Assembly: GCA_050261515.1 (NCBI GenBank)
Contig: JBLNDJ010000038.1
Location: forward strand, 1 to 64,000
Reading direction: 5' to 3'
DNA length: 64,000 nucleotides
From: JBLNDJ01 sp050261515
Lineage (GTDB): Bacteria; Acidobacteriota; Terriglobia; Bryobacterales; Bryobacteraceae
A program made the translations under genes and the position numbers. The number at the start of each line of letters is the position of its first letter. Positions within the stretch are counted from its first letter, which is position 1. A model generated the notes under the pieces. That model searched no databases. It saw only the letters and a list, made by a program, of their open reading frames with translations, and was not told the DNA's origin. Positions 27,097 through 34,952 of this stretch are shown in pieces.

Positions 27097-27984
27097 ATGC
27101 TCAACCGGGGCTATGCCTACACCACAACCATCAGCGGGAAACACCACGGGCAAACCCTGCTCTCCCACCTGGCAAGCCTTTACACCCACTCGACGCCACA
27201 AGGCTGGCAACAGAAGCTGAACAACGGTGAAGTCACCCTGAACGGCGTCATCGCCACCGGAAGCGAATCGGTCGCTGCAGGCCAAATCCTTGTCTGGAAC
27301 CGTCCGCCCTGGATCGAACCTGACGCCCCGCGGCACTTCGAAGTCCTGTTCGAAGACCATCATCTCCTGGCCGTCAACAAACCCAGCGGGCTGCCCACCC
27401 TGCCCGGCGGCGGCTTCCTGGAAAACACCCTCCTCCGCCTGGTGCAAAAGCGAACCGCGAACGCAAACCCTGTCCACCGGTTGGGCCGGGGCACCAGCGG
27501 CATCGTCCTCTTCGCAAAAACAGCGGAGGCGGCGTCGAGGCTATTCGCAAACTGGAACACACCCGGAATTCAGAAAATCTACCGGGCGCTGGCTCAAAAC
27601 GTTGCACAGCACGACGCCTACGAAATCCTCACGCCCATCGGCCTCGTGCCGCACCCGCGCATCGGTTCGGTTTGGGCCGCCGACCCGGGCGGCAAACCGT
27701 CAAAGTCCCTGGCAAAGGTGATCTCACGCGCCGCCGGCACCACAACATTTGAAATGAGCCTGAATTCGGGCCGTCCTCATCAGATCAGAATCCATCTGGC
27801 GTCCATCGGCCATCCGCTGGTAGGCGATCCTCTGTACGGCTTGACAGGCCGGCCTCTTGAAGATCTCCCCGGCCTCCCAGGCGATGGAGGATATTTGCTG
27901 CACGCCCAATTTCTGAGATTCAACCACCCCATCACCGGAGAACAAATCAAGCTTGAGGCGGCCTTGCCATCCGGATTCTCTTGA
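27097..27984 (+). CDS. RluA-like pseudouridine synthase lacking the catalytic Asp
   Basis: This RluA-family protein has 295 residues from ATG 27097. An upstream open stretch lies inside the methyltransferase gene and is rejected. It has an S4-like N-terminal part (QKLNNGEVTLNG), the conserved VNKPSGLPTLPG, and C-terminal SGRPHQIRIHLASIGHPLVGDPLYG. The catalytic motif normally reads HRLD-x-x-TSG; here it is HRLGRGTSG, with Gly130 replacing the Asp that attacks uridine. The codon is GGC. It may bind RNA without catalysis or belong to a variant subfamily with a different active residue. Confidence 0.85.
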   Translation: MLNRGYAYTTTISGKHHGQTLLSHLASLYTHSTPQGWQQKLNNGEVTLNGVIATGSESVAAGQILVWNRPPWIEPDAPRHFEVLFEDHHLLAVNKPSGLPTLPGGGFLENTLLRLVQKRTANANPVHRLGRGTSGIVLFAKTAEAASRLFANWNTPGIQKIYRALAQNVAQHDAYEILTPIGLVPHPRIGSVWAADPGGKPSKSLAKVISRAAGTTTFEMSLNSGRPHQIRIHLASIGHPLVGDPLYGLTGRPLEDLPGLPGDGGYLLHAQFLRFNHPITGEQIKLEAALPSGFS

Positions 27985-28006
27985 CACGCCGGGCCGGCGC
28001 TGCGTG

Positions 28007-28029
28007 CAGCCGGTGTAAGTCCGGGGCTG
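28007..28029 (+). promoter_or_regulatory. Cobalamin-riboswitch-like hairpin fragment
   Basis: This hairpin with loop TGTAAGT resembles the GGTG-x-x-A-x-TCC hairpin of cobalamin riboswitches. It sits 37 nt before rlmH, which is co-transcribed with cobO. The B12 box (GCCACTG-like) and the rest of the aptamer were not found, so this is weak. Confidence 0.2.
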
Positions 28030-28065
28030 TACGATGAAAGACTACGAACGGTCCGGGATCCGCAA

Positions 28066-28485
28066 GTGAAGCTCTATCTTTACTACATCGGCAAGCCGCG
28101 CGATGCGCGCGCGAACGGCATGGCGGAGGAGTACGTCAAGCGTACGAACCGCTACCTGGCCTGCGAGATGCGCGAGATCCGGCCGGGCCGGTTCGACCTC
28201 TGGGCGCGCCATGCGGGCGCGACCAAGATCCTGCTCGACGCCGCCGGACGCCGGATGGATTCGGCCGCCTTCACGGCGCTGGTTCAAAAAGCCGAATTCG
28301 AGGCGCGCGACGTGGTCTTTCTGATCGGCGGCACCGACGGGCTTCCGCCTGACTGGAAGCCGCGCGCCGACCTGCTGCTGTCGCTCTCGCCGATGACCTT
28401 CCCCCACGAATTCGCGCGCGTGATGCTGGCCGAGCAGGTCTACCGCGCCGCCACGACCCTGCGAGGCCATCCCTACCCGCGGTGA
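28066..28485 (+). CDS. rlmH: 23S rRNA pseudouridine-1915 N3-methyltransferase RlmH
   Basis: This SPOUT methyltransferase has 139 residues, slightly short. It starts at GTG (KLYLYYIGK). Family blocks are IGKPRDARANGMAEEYVKR, VVFLIGGTDGLP, LSLSPMTFPHEFARVMLAEQVYRA and the terminal HPYPR, all typical of RlmH. It modifies the universally conserved helix 69 pseudouridine. Its stop overlaps or abuts the start of cobO, giving a rlmH-cobO-accD-ABC-F run. Confidence 0.93.
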   Translation: MKLYLYYIGKPRDARANGMAEEYVKRTNRYLACEMREIRPGRFDLWARHAGATKILLDAAGRRMDSAAFTALVQKAEFEARDVVFLIGGTDGLPPDWKPRADLLLSLSPMTFPHEFARVMLAEQVYRAATTLRGHPYPR

Positions 28486-28508
28486 GGGGCCATGTTAACC
28501 TCACAACG

Positions 28509-29042
28509 ATGGACAATGCGCGCGGCCTGCTGATGGTTTTTACCGGCAACGGCAAGGGCAAGACGTCGGCCGCGATGGGGGTAGCGTTGCGCGCCGCGGG
28601 CCAGGGGCTGAAGACCCTGATGATTCAGTTCATCAAGGGTTCATGGCACTATGGAGAGTTGGACAGTGCGCCCATGCTGGGCGGCGCGCTCGAAATCCGG
28701 CCCATGGGCCGCGGTTTCGTGAAGGTCGGGACCGAGAAGCCGGACCCCGAAGATGTGCGTCTGGCCGAAGAGGCCTGGAAGGCCGCCGTCGAGGCGATGC
28801 ATTCTGACAAATACGACATGCTGATTCTAGACGAGTTGAATTACACGATCAACTACGGCATGCTGCCGGTGGACCGCGTGCTCGAAGATCTTGCCGCGCG
28901 GCCCGAACGCCTCCACGTCATCGCCACCGGCCGCAACGCCCACCCCAGGTTGATCGAGGCGGCCGACCTGGTCAGCGAGATCAAAGAGATCAAGCACCCG
29001 TTCCAGAAGGGCATTCTGGCCCAGCGAGGCATCGACTACTAA
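28509..29042 (+). CDS. cobO: Cob(I)alamin adenosyltransferase (CobO/BtuR type)
   Basis: This enzyme transfers the adenosyl group of ATP to cob(I)alamin. It has 177 residues from ATG 28509; a GTG at 28482 overlapping the rlmH stop is an alternative. The P-loop is VFTGNGKGKTSAAMG. FIKGSWHYGE and LILDELNYTINYGML (Walker B-like) and VIATGRNAHPRLIEAADL are family hallmarks. The stop codon overlaps the accD start (TAATG), so translation is coupled. No other cobalamin gene is in the window. Confidence 0.93.
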   Translation: MDNARGLLMVFTGNGKGKTSAAMGVALRAAGQGLKTLMIQFIKGSWHYGELDSAPMLGGALEIRPMGRGFVKVGTEKPDPEDVRLAEEAWKAAVEAMHSDKYDMLILDELNYTINYGMLPVDRVLEDLAARPERLHVIATGRNAHPRLIEAADLVSEIKEIKHPFQKGILAQRGIDY

Positions 29043-29890
29043 TGCCCTGGTTCAGCAGAGAAAAGAAGGACAAGGCCTCGACGGACGGCGCGCGCAAGGT
29101 CAAGACCGAAGGGTTGTGGCTGAAGTGCGAGGGCTGCCGGCAGATCATCTGGAAGAAAGCGCTCGACGAGAACAACAACGTCTGCCCGCGCTGCAACCAC
29201 CATTTCCGCATCGACGCCGCGACGCGGCTGAAGCTGCTGTTCGACGGGCCGTATGAGACCTTCGACGCGGGCCTGGTTTCGACCGACCCGCTCGAATTCG
29301 TGGATTCGAAGCCTTACAGCGAGCGGCTGGCGGCGGGCCAGAAGGCCACTTCGCTTTCCGACGCGCTGATCTCGGCCGGGGGCGCGCTCGCCGGCCGGCC
29401 CGTGCACATCTGCGCGTTCGAGATGAAGTTCATCGGCGGAAGCGTCGGGGCAGTTGTGGGGGAGCGGATTACGCGCGCCATCGAGCGCTCGATCGGGCAG
29501 CGGAAGCCGCTGATCATCGTCTCGGGTTCGGGCGGCATGCGCATGCAGGAAGGCACCATCAGCCTGATGCAGATGGCGAAAATGTCGGCCGCCCTGATGG
29601 CGCTCGACGAGGCCGCGGTGCCGTTCATCAGCGTGCTGACGGACCCGACCACCGGCGGCGTCACGGCCAGCATCGCGATGCTCGGGGATTTGAACATCGC
29701 GGAACCGGGCGCGCTGATCGGCTTCGCCGGCCCGCGCGTCATCGAGCAGACCATCCGCCAGAAGCTGCCCGAGGGGTTCCAACGCAGCGAGTTCCTGCTG
29801 AAGAACGGAATGCTGGATGCGATCGTGAAGCGGAGCGAGATGAAGGCGTTCCTCGCGCGGTCGCTCGATTTCTTCTGCGGGCCAGTGTAG
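29042..29890 (+). CDS. accD: Acetyl-CoA carboxylase carboxyltransferase subunit beta
   Basis: AccD forms, with AccA, the carboxyltransferase that makes malonyl-CoA. It has 282 residues. The N-terminal zinc ribbon is intact (CEGCRQI and CPRCNHHF). The crotonase-fold core shows VSGSGGMRMQEG, PTTGGVTASIAMLGD and IGFAGPRVIEQTIRQKLPEGFQ with the preceding Ala-rich helix. accA is not nearby. It overlaps the cobO stop and is followed 3 nt later by the ABC-F gene. Confidence 0.96.
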   Translation: MPWFSREKKDKASTDGARKVKTEGLWLKCEGCRQIIWKKALDENNNVCPRCNHHFRIDAATRLKLLFDGPYETFDAGLVSTDPLEFVDSKPYSERLAAGQKATSLSDALISAGGALAGRPVHICAFEMKFIGGSVGAVVGERITRAIERSIGQRKPLIIVSGSGGMRMQEGTISLMQMAKMSAALMALDEAAVPFISVLTDPTTGGVTASIAMLGDLNIAEPGALIGFAGPRVIEQTIRQKLPEGFQRSEFLLKNGMLDAIVKRSEMKAFLARSLDFFCGPV

Positions 29891-29893
29891 GGC

Positions 29894-31813
29894 ATGGTTC
29901 AACTTTCCGGCGCTTCCAAGCGCTTCGGGCACAAACTTCTCTTCGAGGGCGTGGACTGGCTGGTGACGCCGAACGACCGCGTCGGCCTGGTCGGCGCCAA
30001 CGGCACGGGCAAGAGCACCGTCCTCAAAATTCTGGCCGGGATGGAGTCGCTCGACGGCGGCTCGCGCACGGCACAGCGCGGGCTCACCGCGGGATACCTG
30101 CCGCAGGACGGCCTGACGCTTTCCGGGCGCACGGTCTTCGCCGAGTGCCTGTCGGTGTTCGACGACGTGCGCGCGCTCGAGAAGGAGCTCGAGGGGCTCA
30201 CCCGGCGCATGGCCGAGATCGACCCGGCAAGCGAGGAATACAGAGCCGTCGCCGACCGCTTTCAGGAGGCCGAGAACGAATTCCGCACGCACGACGGCTA
30301 CGCGATCGAGGCGCAGGTGGGCGCGGTGCTCTCCGGTCTCGGGTTCGGCAAGGACGACTGGCAGCGCCGCACCGAAGAGTTTTCCGGCGGCTGGCAGATG
30401 CGCATCGCGCTCGCCAAGCTGCTGCTCGAAAAGCCGAACCTGCTGCTGCTCGACGAGCCGACGAACCACCTCGACCTCGAAGCCCGCAACTGGCTCGAGA
30501 GCTATCTCTCTTCATACCCCTACGCCTTCGTGCTCGTCTCGCACGACCGCTATTTCCTCGACGTCACCGTCCGCAAAATTGTCGAGCTGTGGAACCGCAA
30601 GATACACTTCTACGCGGGCAACTTCGAGAAGTACGTGGCGCTGCGCGACGAGCGCCGCACGCAGCTTACCGCGGCGTACAAGAACCAGCAGGAACGCATC
30701 AAACAGCTCGAAGCCTTCATCAGCCGCTTCCGCTACCAGGCCACCAAGGCCAAGCAGGTGCAGAGCCGCATCAAAGAGCTTGACAAGATCGAGCGCATCG
30801 AGATCCCGCCCGAGGAGGAGGCCATCCATTTCCGCTTCCCGCAGCCGAAGCCGAGCGGCCGTATCGTCGCCGAGTTCGACAAGGTCGCCAAGGCGTACGG
30901 CGACCGCCTCGTGTTCGAGGACGCGAGCTTCTACATCGAGCGCGGCGACCGCATTGCGCTGGTGGGTGTGAACGGCGCGGGCAAATCGACGCTGATCAAG
31001 ATTCTGGCGGGCGCCGAAGCCGTCACGCACGGCGAATTCAAGCTCGGCCACAACGTCCAGGCGGATTACTTCGCGCAGGACCAGTACAAGGAACTCGACC
31101 CGGACTCGAACCTGATCGATGAGATTGCGGGCGTGGCGCCTCAGACGCCCATCGTCGAGCTGCGCAACCTGCTCGGGTGTTTTCTGTTTTCCGAGGACGA
31201 CGTGTTCAAGAAGATCGGCGTGCTCTCGGGCGGAGAACGCAACCGCTTCGCGCTGGCGCGGCTGCTGCTCAAGCCGTCGAACTTCCTGCTGCTCGACGAG
31301 CCGACGAACCACCTCGACATGCGCGCCAAGGACGTGCTGCTCGAGGCGCTCGAAGGCTACAGCGGCACGGTCGTGTTCGTTTCGCACGACCGCTACTTCA
31401 TCGACAAGCTCGCCACCCGGATCTTCGAAGTGGCGGACCAGCGCGTCACCGTGTTCCCGGGCAACTACGAGGACTATCTCTGGCGCAAGGCGGGCAAGCC
31501 GGGAGAGCCGGTCGCGGCCGGAGAAGCGCGCGCCGCGGTTCCCGAAGAGCCTGTTGCCGCCGCGCCCGCCGCACCGGCGAAACGCCTGAACCCCATCAAG
31601 CTGCGCCAGCTTCAGGAACGCGCCGAAGCGCTCGAGCAGCAAGTCGCCGAACTCGAAGCCGAAATCGCCGGCTACGAGGCGGAACTCGCCGACTTCAAGA
31701 GCGCCGAGGAGACGATTCGCGTCTCGGGCGTGCTCGACGAGCGGCGCGCCGCGCTCCAGTCCATCATGGCCGAGTGGGAAGACGTTTCGAGTCAGATCGA
31801 AGCGAACGCGTAA
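29894..31813 (+). CDS. ABC-F family ATPase (Uup-like)
   Basis: This soluble protein of 639 residues has two ABC domains and no membrane part, the layout of ribosome-acting ABC-F factors. Domain 1 has Walker A GANGTGKST and signature FSGGWQMR; domain 2 has GVNGAGKST and LSGGERNR. Both have LLLLDEPTNHLD-type Walker B segments. A charged interdomain linker (residues about 240-300) contains FISRFRYQATKAKQVQSR. The C-terminus is a coiled coil (LQERAEALEQQVAELEAEI) as in Uup. It could act in translation quality control or DNA-structure binding; antibiotic resistance cannot be inferred. Confidence 0.92.
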   Translation: MVQLSGASKRFGHKLLFEGVDWLVTPNDRVGLVGANGTGKSTVLKILAGMESLDGGSRTAQRGLTAGYLPQDGLTLSGRTVFAECLSVFDDVRALEKELEGLTRRMAEIDPASEEYRAVADRFQEAENEFRTHDGYAIEAQVGAVLSGLGFGKDDWQRRTEEFSGGWQMRIALAKLLLEKPNLLLLDEPTNHLDLEARNWLESYLSSYPYAFVLVSHDRYFLDVTVRKIVELWNRKIHFYAGNFEKYVALRDERRTQLTAAYKNQQERIKQLEAFISRFRYQATKAKQVQSRIKELDKIERIEIPPEEEAIHFRFPQPKPSGRIVAEFDKVAKAYGDRLVFEDASFYIERGDRIALVGVNGAGKSTLIKILAGAEAVTHGEFKLGHNVQADYFAQDQYKELDPDSNLIDEIAGVAPQTPIVELRNLLGCFLFSEDDVFKKIGVLSGGERNRFALARLLLKPSNFLLLDEPTNHLDMRAKDVLLEALEGYSGTVVFVSHDRYFIDKLATRIFEVADQRVTVFPGNYEDYLWRKAGKPGEPVAAGEARAAVPEEPVAAAPAAPAKRLNPIKLRQLQERAEALEQQVAELEAEIAGYEAELADFKSAEETIRVSGVLDERRAALQSIMAEWEDVSSQIEANA

Positions 31814-31992
31814 CCGGGACCAGCGCGATCCGGTTCCACTCGTCGTAGGCCCACACGCGGCCGCGCCGGCGTCACGCTGAAGGCTTCATCCGAGTCGAGG
31901 CAGAACGAGGTGAGGTTCCAGGCGCGTATGACGACGTACAGCGCGGCGAGCGCCCACAGCGCGCGCCGCCCGGGTTCCGATGTTTCGGTCAC
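31814..31992 (-). pseudogene. Remnant of a GT39-like membrane glycosyltransferase gene
   Basis: The minus strand opens with MTETSEPGRRALWALAALYV and continues VIRAWNLTSFCLDSDEAFSV. This is a membrane helix followed by a short acidic segment like the first loop of mannosyltransferase/GT39 proteins. After about 40 residues the similarity stops, and a different frame reads RVWAYDEWNRIALVPV before the stop. The piece lies in the 230-bp gap between the ABC-F gene and the YprB-like gene. I read it as a truncated, frame-disrupted leftover; a genuine short protein is less likely. Confidence 0.4.
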
Positions 31993-32043
31993 GGGAGAGT
32001 CTATAATAACCTGCTATAGTAGGCAAAGAAAAAGCGAAGCATC

Positions 32044-33300
32044 GTGAGCGAACTCCAGGACCAACTCGCGGTGTTGCGGCGCAAGATCGCGCGCATCGAC
32101 CGCAAGTACGCCGGCGGCCCGCCCGCGCCGGCCCCCATCCAACCCACCGACACCCGCCCCGCGCGCTACTTCATCGACGAGTGGATGAGCGGCGAGGTCG
32201 TCGAAACTCCGCTGGGCCGGCACTTCGAGACCGAGCGCCTTTACGAGCGACACCGCCGCCACGGCTCCATGGATATCTCGAACCTGCTCGAGTTGCCCGA
32301 CGACCTGCTCGTTCCGCTCTCGGGCGGAGAGGCGCCGCCGGCGCCCGTCGCGCGCTGGGCTTTTCTCGATACCGAAACGACCGGTCTCGCGGGCGGTTCG
32401 GGCACCTACGCGTTTCTGATCGGCGTGGGGCGCGTGACGCCCGAAGGCTTCCGCGTGCGGCAGTTCTTTATGCGCGACCACGGCGAGGAGGCCAGCCTGC
32501 TCTGGGCGCTCGACCGGCACCTCGCCGGGTTCGACGTGCTCGTCACCTACAACGGAAAAACCTACGACCAGCCGCTGCTCGAAACGCGCTTTCGCATGGC
32601 GCGCGCGAAGCCGCCCTTCAGCCGCCTCGCGCATCTCGACCTGCTGCACGGCGCGCGGCGGCTGTGGAAGCTGCGCCTGGAAAGCTGCCGCCTGGTGGAT
32701 CTCGAAAACCAGATCCTCGGCGTCGAGCGCGAGGGCGACCTGCCGGGCGAGATGATCCCGTACGTCTACTTCGAGTACCTGCGGACGCAGCAGGCCTGGC
32801 GCGTGGTGCCGATCTTCCATCACAACGCGGTGGACATTCTGACGACGGCGTGCCTCACCGGCATCGTGCCCTCCGCCTACAGCGCGCCGCACGCGACGAA
32901 GTTCGTGCACGGCGCGGACCTGATCGGCCTCGCGCGCTGGTTCCTACGGGCCGAAGAACGCCAGCAGGCGCTCGACCTGATGCGGCGCGCGATCGGCCTC
33001 GGGCTGCCGGACGACCTGCTGTTCCGCACGATGTGGGACGTCGCGGCAATCGAGAAGCGGCTCGAGCATGATACCGCCGCGCTGGTGGTGCTCACCGATC
33101 TCGCGGCCAGCCCGAACCCGTTTCGCGTCCCCGCGCTCGAAGCGCTCGCCAAGCACTACGAGCACCGCGAGAAGAACTACGCGCAAGCGCTCGAGATGGT
33201 GCGCGCCGCCCGCGCGCTCGACGATTCCGAAGCGCTGCGGAAACGCGAGGCGCGCATCGAGCGCCGCCTGGCGCGTCCCCAACCGCGGCGCCTGTTGTGA
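32044..33300 (+). CDS. YprB-type RNase H-like exonuclease domain protein
   Basis: This 418-residue protein begins at GTG. Residues about 100-290 form a DEDD-type exonuclease (YprB ribonuclease H-like) domain: Asp-x-Glu in FLDTETTGLAGG, the middle Asp region in FDVLVTYNGKTYDQPLLETRF, and His-x(4)-Asp in FHHNAVDILT. The last 120 residues are helical and TPR-like (LDLMRRAIGLGLPDD, YAQALEMVRAAR). It probably degrades nucleic acid from the 3' end; the substrate is unknown. TATAAT lies at 32002-32007 upstream, without a good -35. Confidence 0.85.
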   Translation: MSELQDQLAVLRRKIARIDRKYAGGPPAPAPIQPTDTRPARYFIDEWMSGEVVETPLGRHFETERLYERHRRHGSMDISNLLELPDDLLVPLSGGEAPPAPVARWAFLDTETTGLAGGSGTYAFLIGVGRVTPEGFRVRQFFMRDHGEEASLLWALDRHLAGFDVLVTYNGKTYDQPLLETRFRMARAKPPFSRLAHLDLLHGARRLWKLRLESCRLVDLENQILGVEREGDLPGEMIPYVYFEYLRTQQAWRVVPIFHHNAVDILTTACLTGIVPSAYSAPHATKFVHGADLIGLARWFLRAEERQQALDLMRRAIGLGLPDDLLFRTMWDVAAIEKRLEHDTAALVVLTDLAASPNPFRVPALEALAKHYEHREKNYAQALEMVRAARALDDSEALRKREARIERRLARPQPRRLL

Positions 33301-33336
33301 GGTTCTCCGCGCCCGGCGCGGGCGAGGGCGTCCGCC

Positions 33337-34449
33337 CTACAACAACGCCGCGACGTCCGCCGATTTGCGGCCCTGCGACTCCGCCACTCCCGCGTAGGTC
33401 AGCTTGCCCAGGTACGTGTTCACGCCTTCGCGGATCGCCGGATGCTCCTCCGCGGCCCGTTCCAGCCCCTTGTTCGCCAGCTCGAGCAGATACGGCAGCG
33501 TCGCGTTCGTCAGCGCGAGCGTCGAAGTGTTCGGCACCGCGGCCGGCATGTTCGACACGCAGTAGTGCAGCACGCCGTCCACGAAATAAATCGGGTCGGT
33601 ATGGGTGGTCGGATGCGAGGTCTCGAAGCAGCCGCCCTGGTCGATCGCGACGTCCACCATCACGGCGCCCTTCTTCATCTTCGATATCATCTCGCGCCGC
33701 ACCAGCTTGGGCGCCGACGCGCCTGGAATCAGCACGCCGCCGATGACCAGATCGGCCTGCCGCAGGGTTTCCCGCACGGTCCACACGTTCGAAGCCAGCG
33801 TGACCGCCTGCCCGCTGAAAATGTCGTCGAGCTCGCGCAGCCGGTTGAGGTTCTTGTCGATGATGGTGACGCGCGCGCCCAGCCCGAGCGCCATCTTGGC
33901 CGCGTTCGTTCCCACCACGCCGCCGCCGAGGATCACGACGTTGCCCGGCGCCACGCCCGGCACACCACCGAGCAGCAGCCCGCGCCCGCCGTTCGGCGCT
34001 TCGAGGTACACCGCGCCGATTTGCACCGCCAGTCGCCCCGCCACCTCGCTCATCGGAGTGAGCAGCGGCAGCGAGCCGTCCTTCTCGCGGATCGTTTCGT
34101 ACGCCACGGCGGAAACGCGCGCCGCCAGCAGGCTGTCGGTCAACTCCGGCAGCGGCGCCAGATGCAAATACGTGAACAGAATCAGCCCCGGCCGCAAATG
34201 CCCGTACTCGGAAGGCTGCGGCTCCTTCACCTTGATGACCAGGTCGGCCTTGGCCCAGACCTCGGCCGCCGTAGGCAGCAGCTCGGCCCCCGCCTCAGCG
34301 TATTCCGGGTCGGTGATCGAGCTGCCCAGCCCCGCGCCGGCCTCGACCAGCACGCGGTGCCCGGCCTCGTGCAGGGCGATCACGCCGCTCGGCACCAGCC
34401 CGACTCGAGTTTCGTGGTCCTTAACCTCTTTGGGAACGCCGATGATCAT
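33337..34449 (-). CDS. ald: Alanine dehydrogenase
   Basis: This enzyme reversibly deaminates L-alanine to pyruvate with NAD. It has 370 residues, full length. Hallmarks are IGVPKEVKDHETRVGL at the start, the catalytic Lys in VKVKEPQPSEY (here KVKEPQ), the His in FTYLHLAPLPEL, the NAD loop VILGGGVVGTNAA, and DVAIDQGGCFETSHPTTH. Its start overlaps the stop of the upstream peptidoglycan-binding-like gene by 4 nt. Confidence 0.96.
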   Translation of the reverse strand: MIIGVPKEVKDHETRVGLVPSGVIALHEAGHRVLVEAGAGLGSSITDPEYAEAGAELLPTAAEVWAKADLVIKVKEPQPSEYGHLRPGLILFTYLHLAPLPELTDSLLAARVSAVAYETIREKDGSLPLLTPMSEVAGRLAVQIGAVYLEAPNGGRGLLLGGVPGVAPGNVVILGGGVVGTNAAKMALGLGARVTIIDKNLNRLRELDDIFSGQAVTLASNVWTVRETLRQADLVIGGVLIPGASAPKLVRREMISKMKKGAVMVDVAIDQGGCFETSHPTTHTDPIYFVDGVLHYCVSNMPAAVPNTSTLALTNATLPYLLELANKGLERAAEEHPAIREGVNTYLGKLTYAGVAESQGRKSADVAALL

Positions 34450-34946
34450 GGAAGTTCTCGCGTCACAGATTCCGGGGAGCCGTTCGCGGACGCCGCAGGG
34501 AATGCGTTCGCCTCTCGTTTCGGCCCGAGGCCGAGCGTGATGAGGGAGAGCGAATTCAGCTTGCCGCTAGGTTCCAGCTTCTGGTCCTGCTGGAAGCGCT
34601 TCAGGGAGTCGGTCCACTGCTGGTCCCACACGCCGTCGGGGGGCTGGCTGCTGTAGCCCTTGGCCGCCAGCGCTCCCTGGATTTCCTTGTAGCGCTCGGG
34701 GGTGGGAGTCATCTGGCCTGTCCGCCAGCCCTGCACCGGCTTGGCGGCGCGCGCGGGCCGGACGGTCCGCTTGCCCTTCAGCGTCTTTGACGCCTTAACC
34801 TTGTTTGACGCCCTAACCTTGCCGGCCGTGTGAACGCCGGACTTCTTCCCGTGCACCACGTGGCGCTTCTTGCGCTGGGCGCCGAAGCCCGGCAGCGAGA
34901 GCAGCAGGATAAGCAAGAACAAAGCTGCCGTTTTCACAAGCTCCAT
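34446..34946 (-). CDS. Exported peptidoglycan-binding-domain-like protein
   Basis: This 166-residue protein has a signal peptide (KTAALFLLILLLSLPGFGAQ). A very basic linker rich in Lys, Arg and Val follows (residues about 25-75). A C-terminal helical module resembles PG_binding_1: RYKEIQGALAAKGY, PDGVWDQQWTDSLKRFQQ and LNSLSLITLGLG. It has no catalytic domain. It likely binds the cell wall or nucleic-acid-like polyanions through the basic linker. It overlaps ald by 4 nt and starts 6 nt after the htrA stop, so htrA, this gene and ald form a run. Confidence 0.8.
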   Translation of the reverse strand: MELVKTAALFLLILLLSLPGFGAQRKKRHVVHGKKSGVHTAGKVRASNKVKASKTLKGKRTVRPARAAKPVQGWRTGQMTPTPERYKEIQGALAAKGYSSQPPDGVWDQQWTDSLKRFQQDQKLEPSGKLNSLSLITLGLGPKREANAFPAASANGSPESVTRELP

Positions 34947-34952
34947 TATGTA

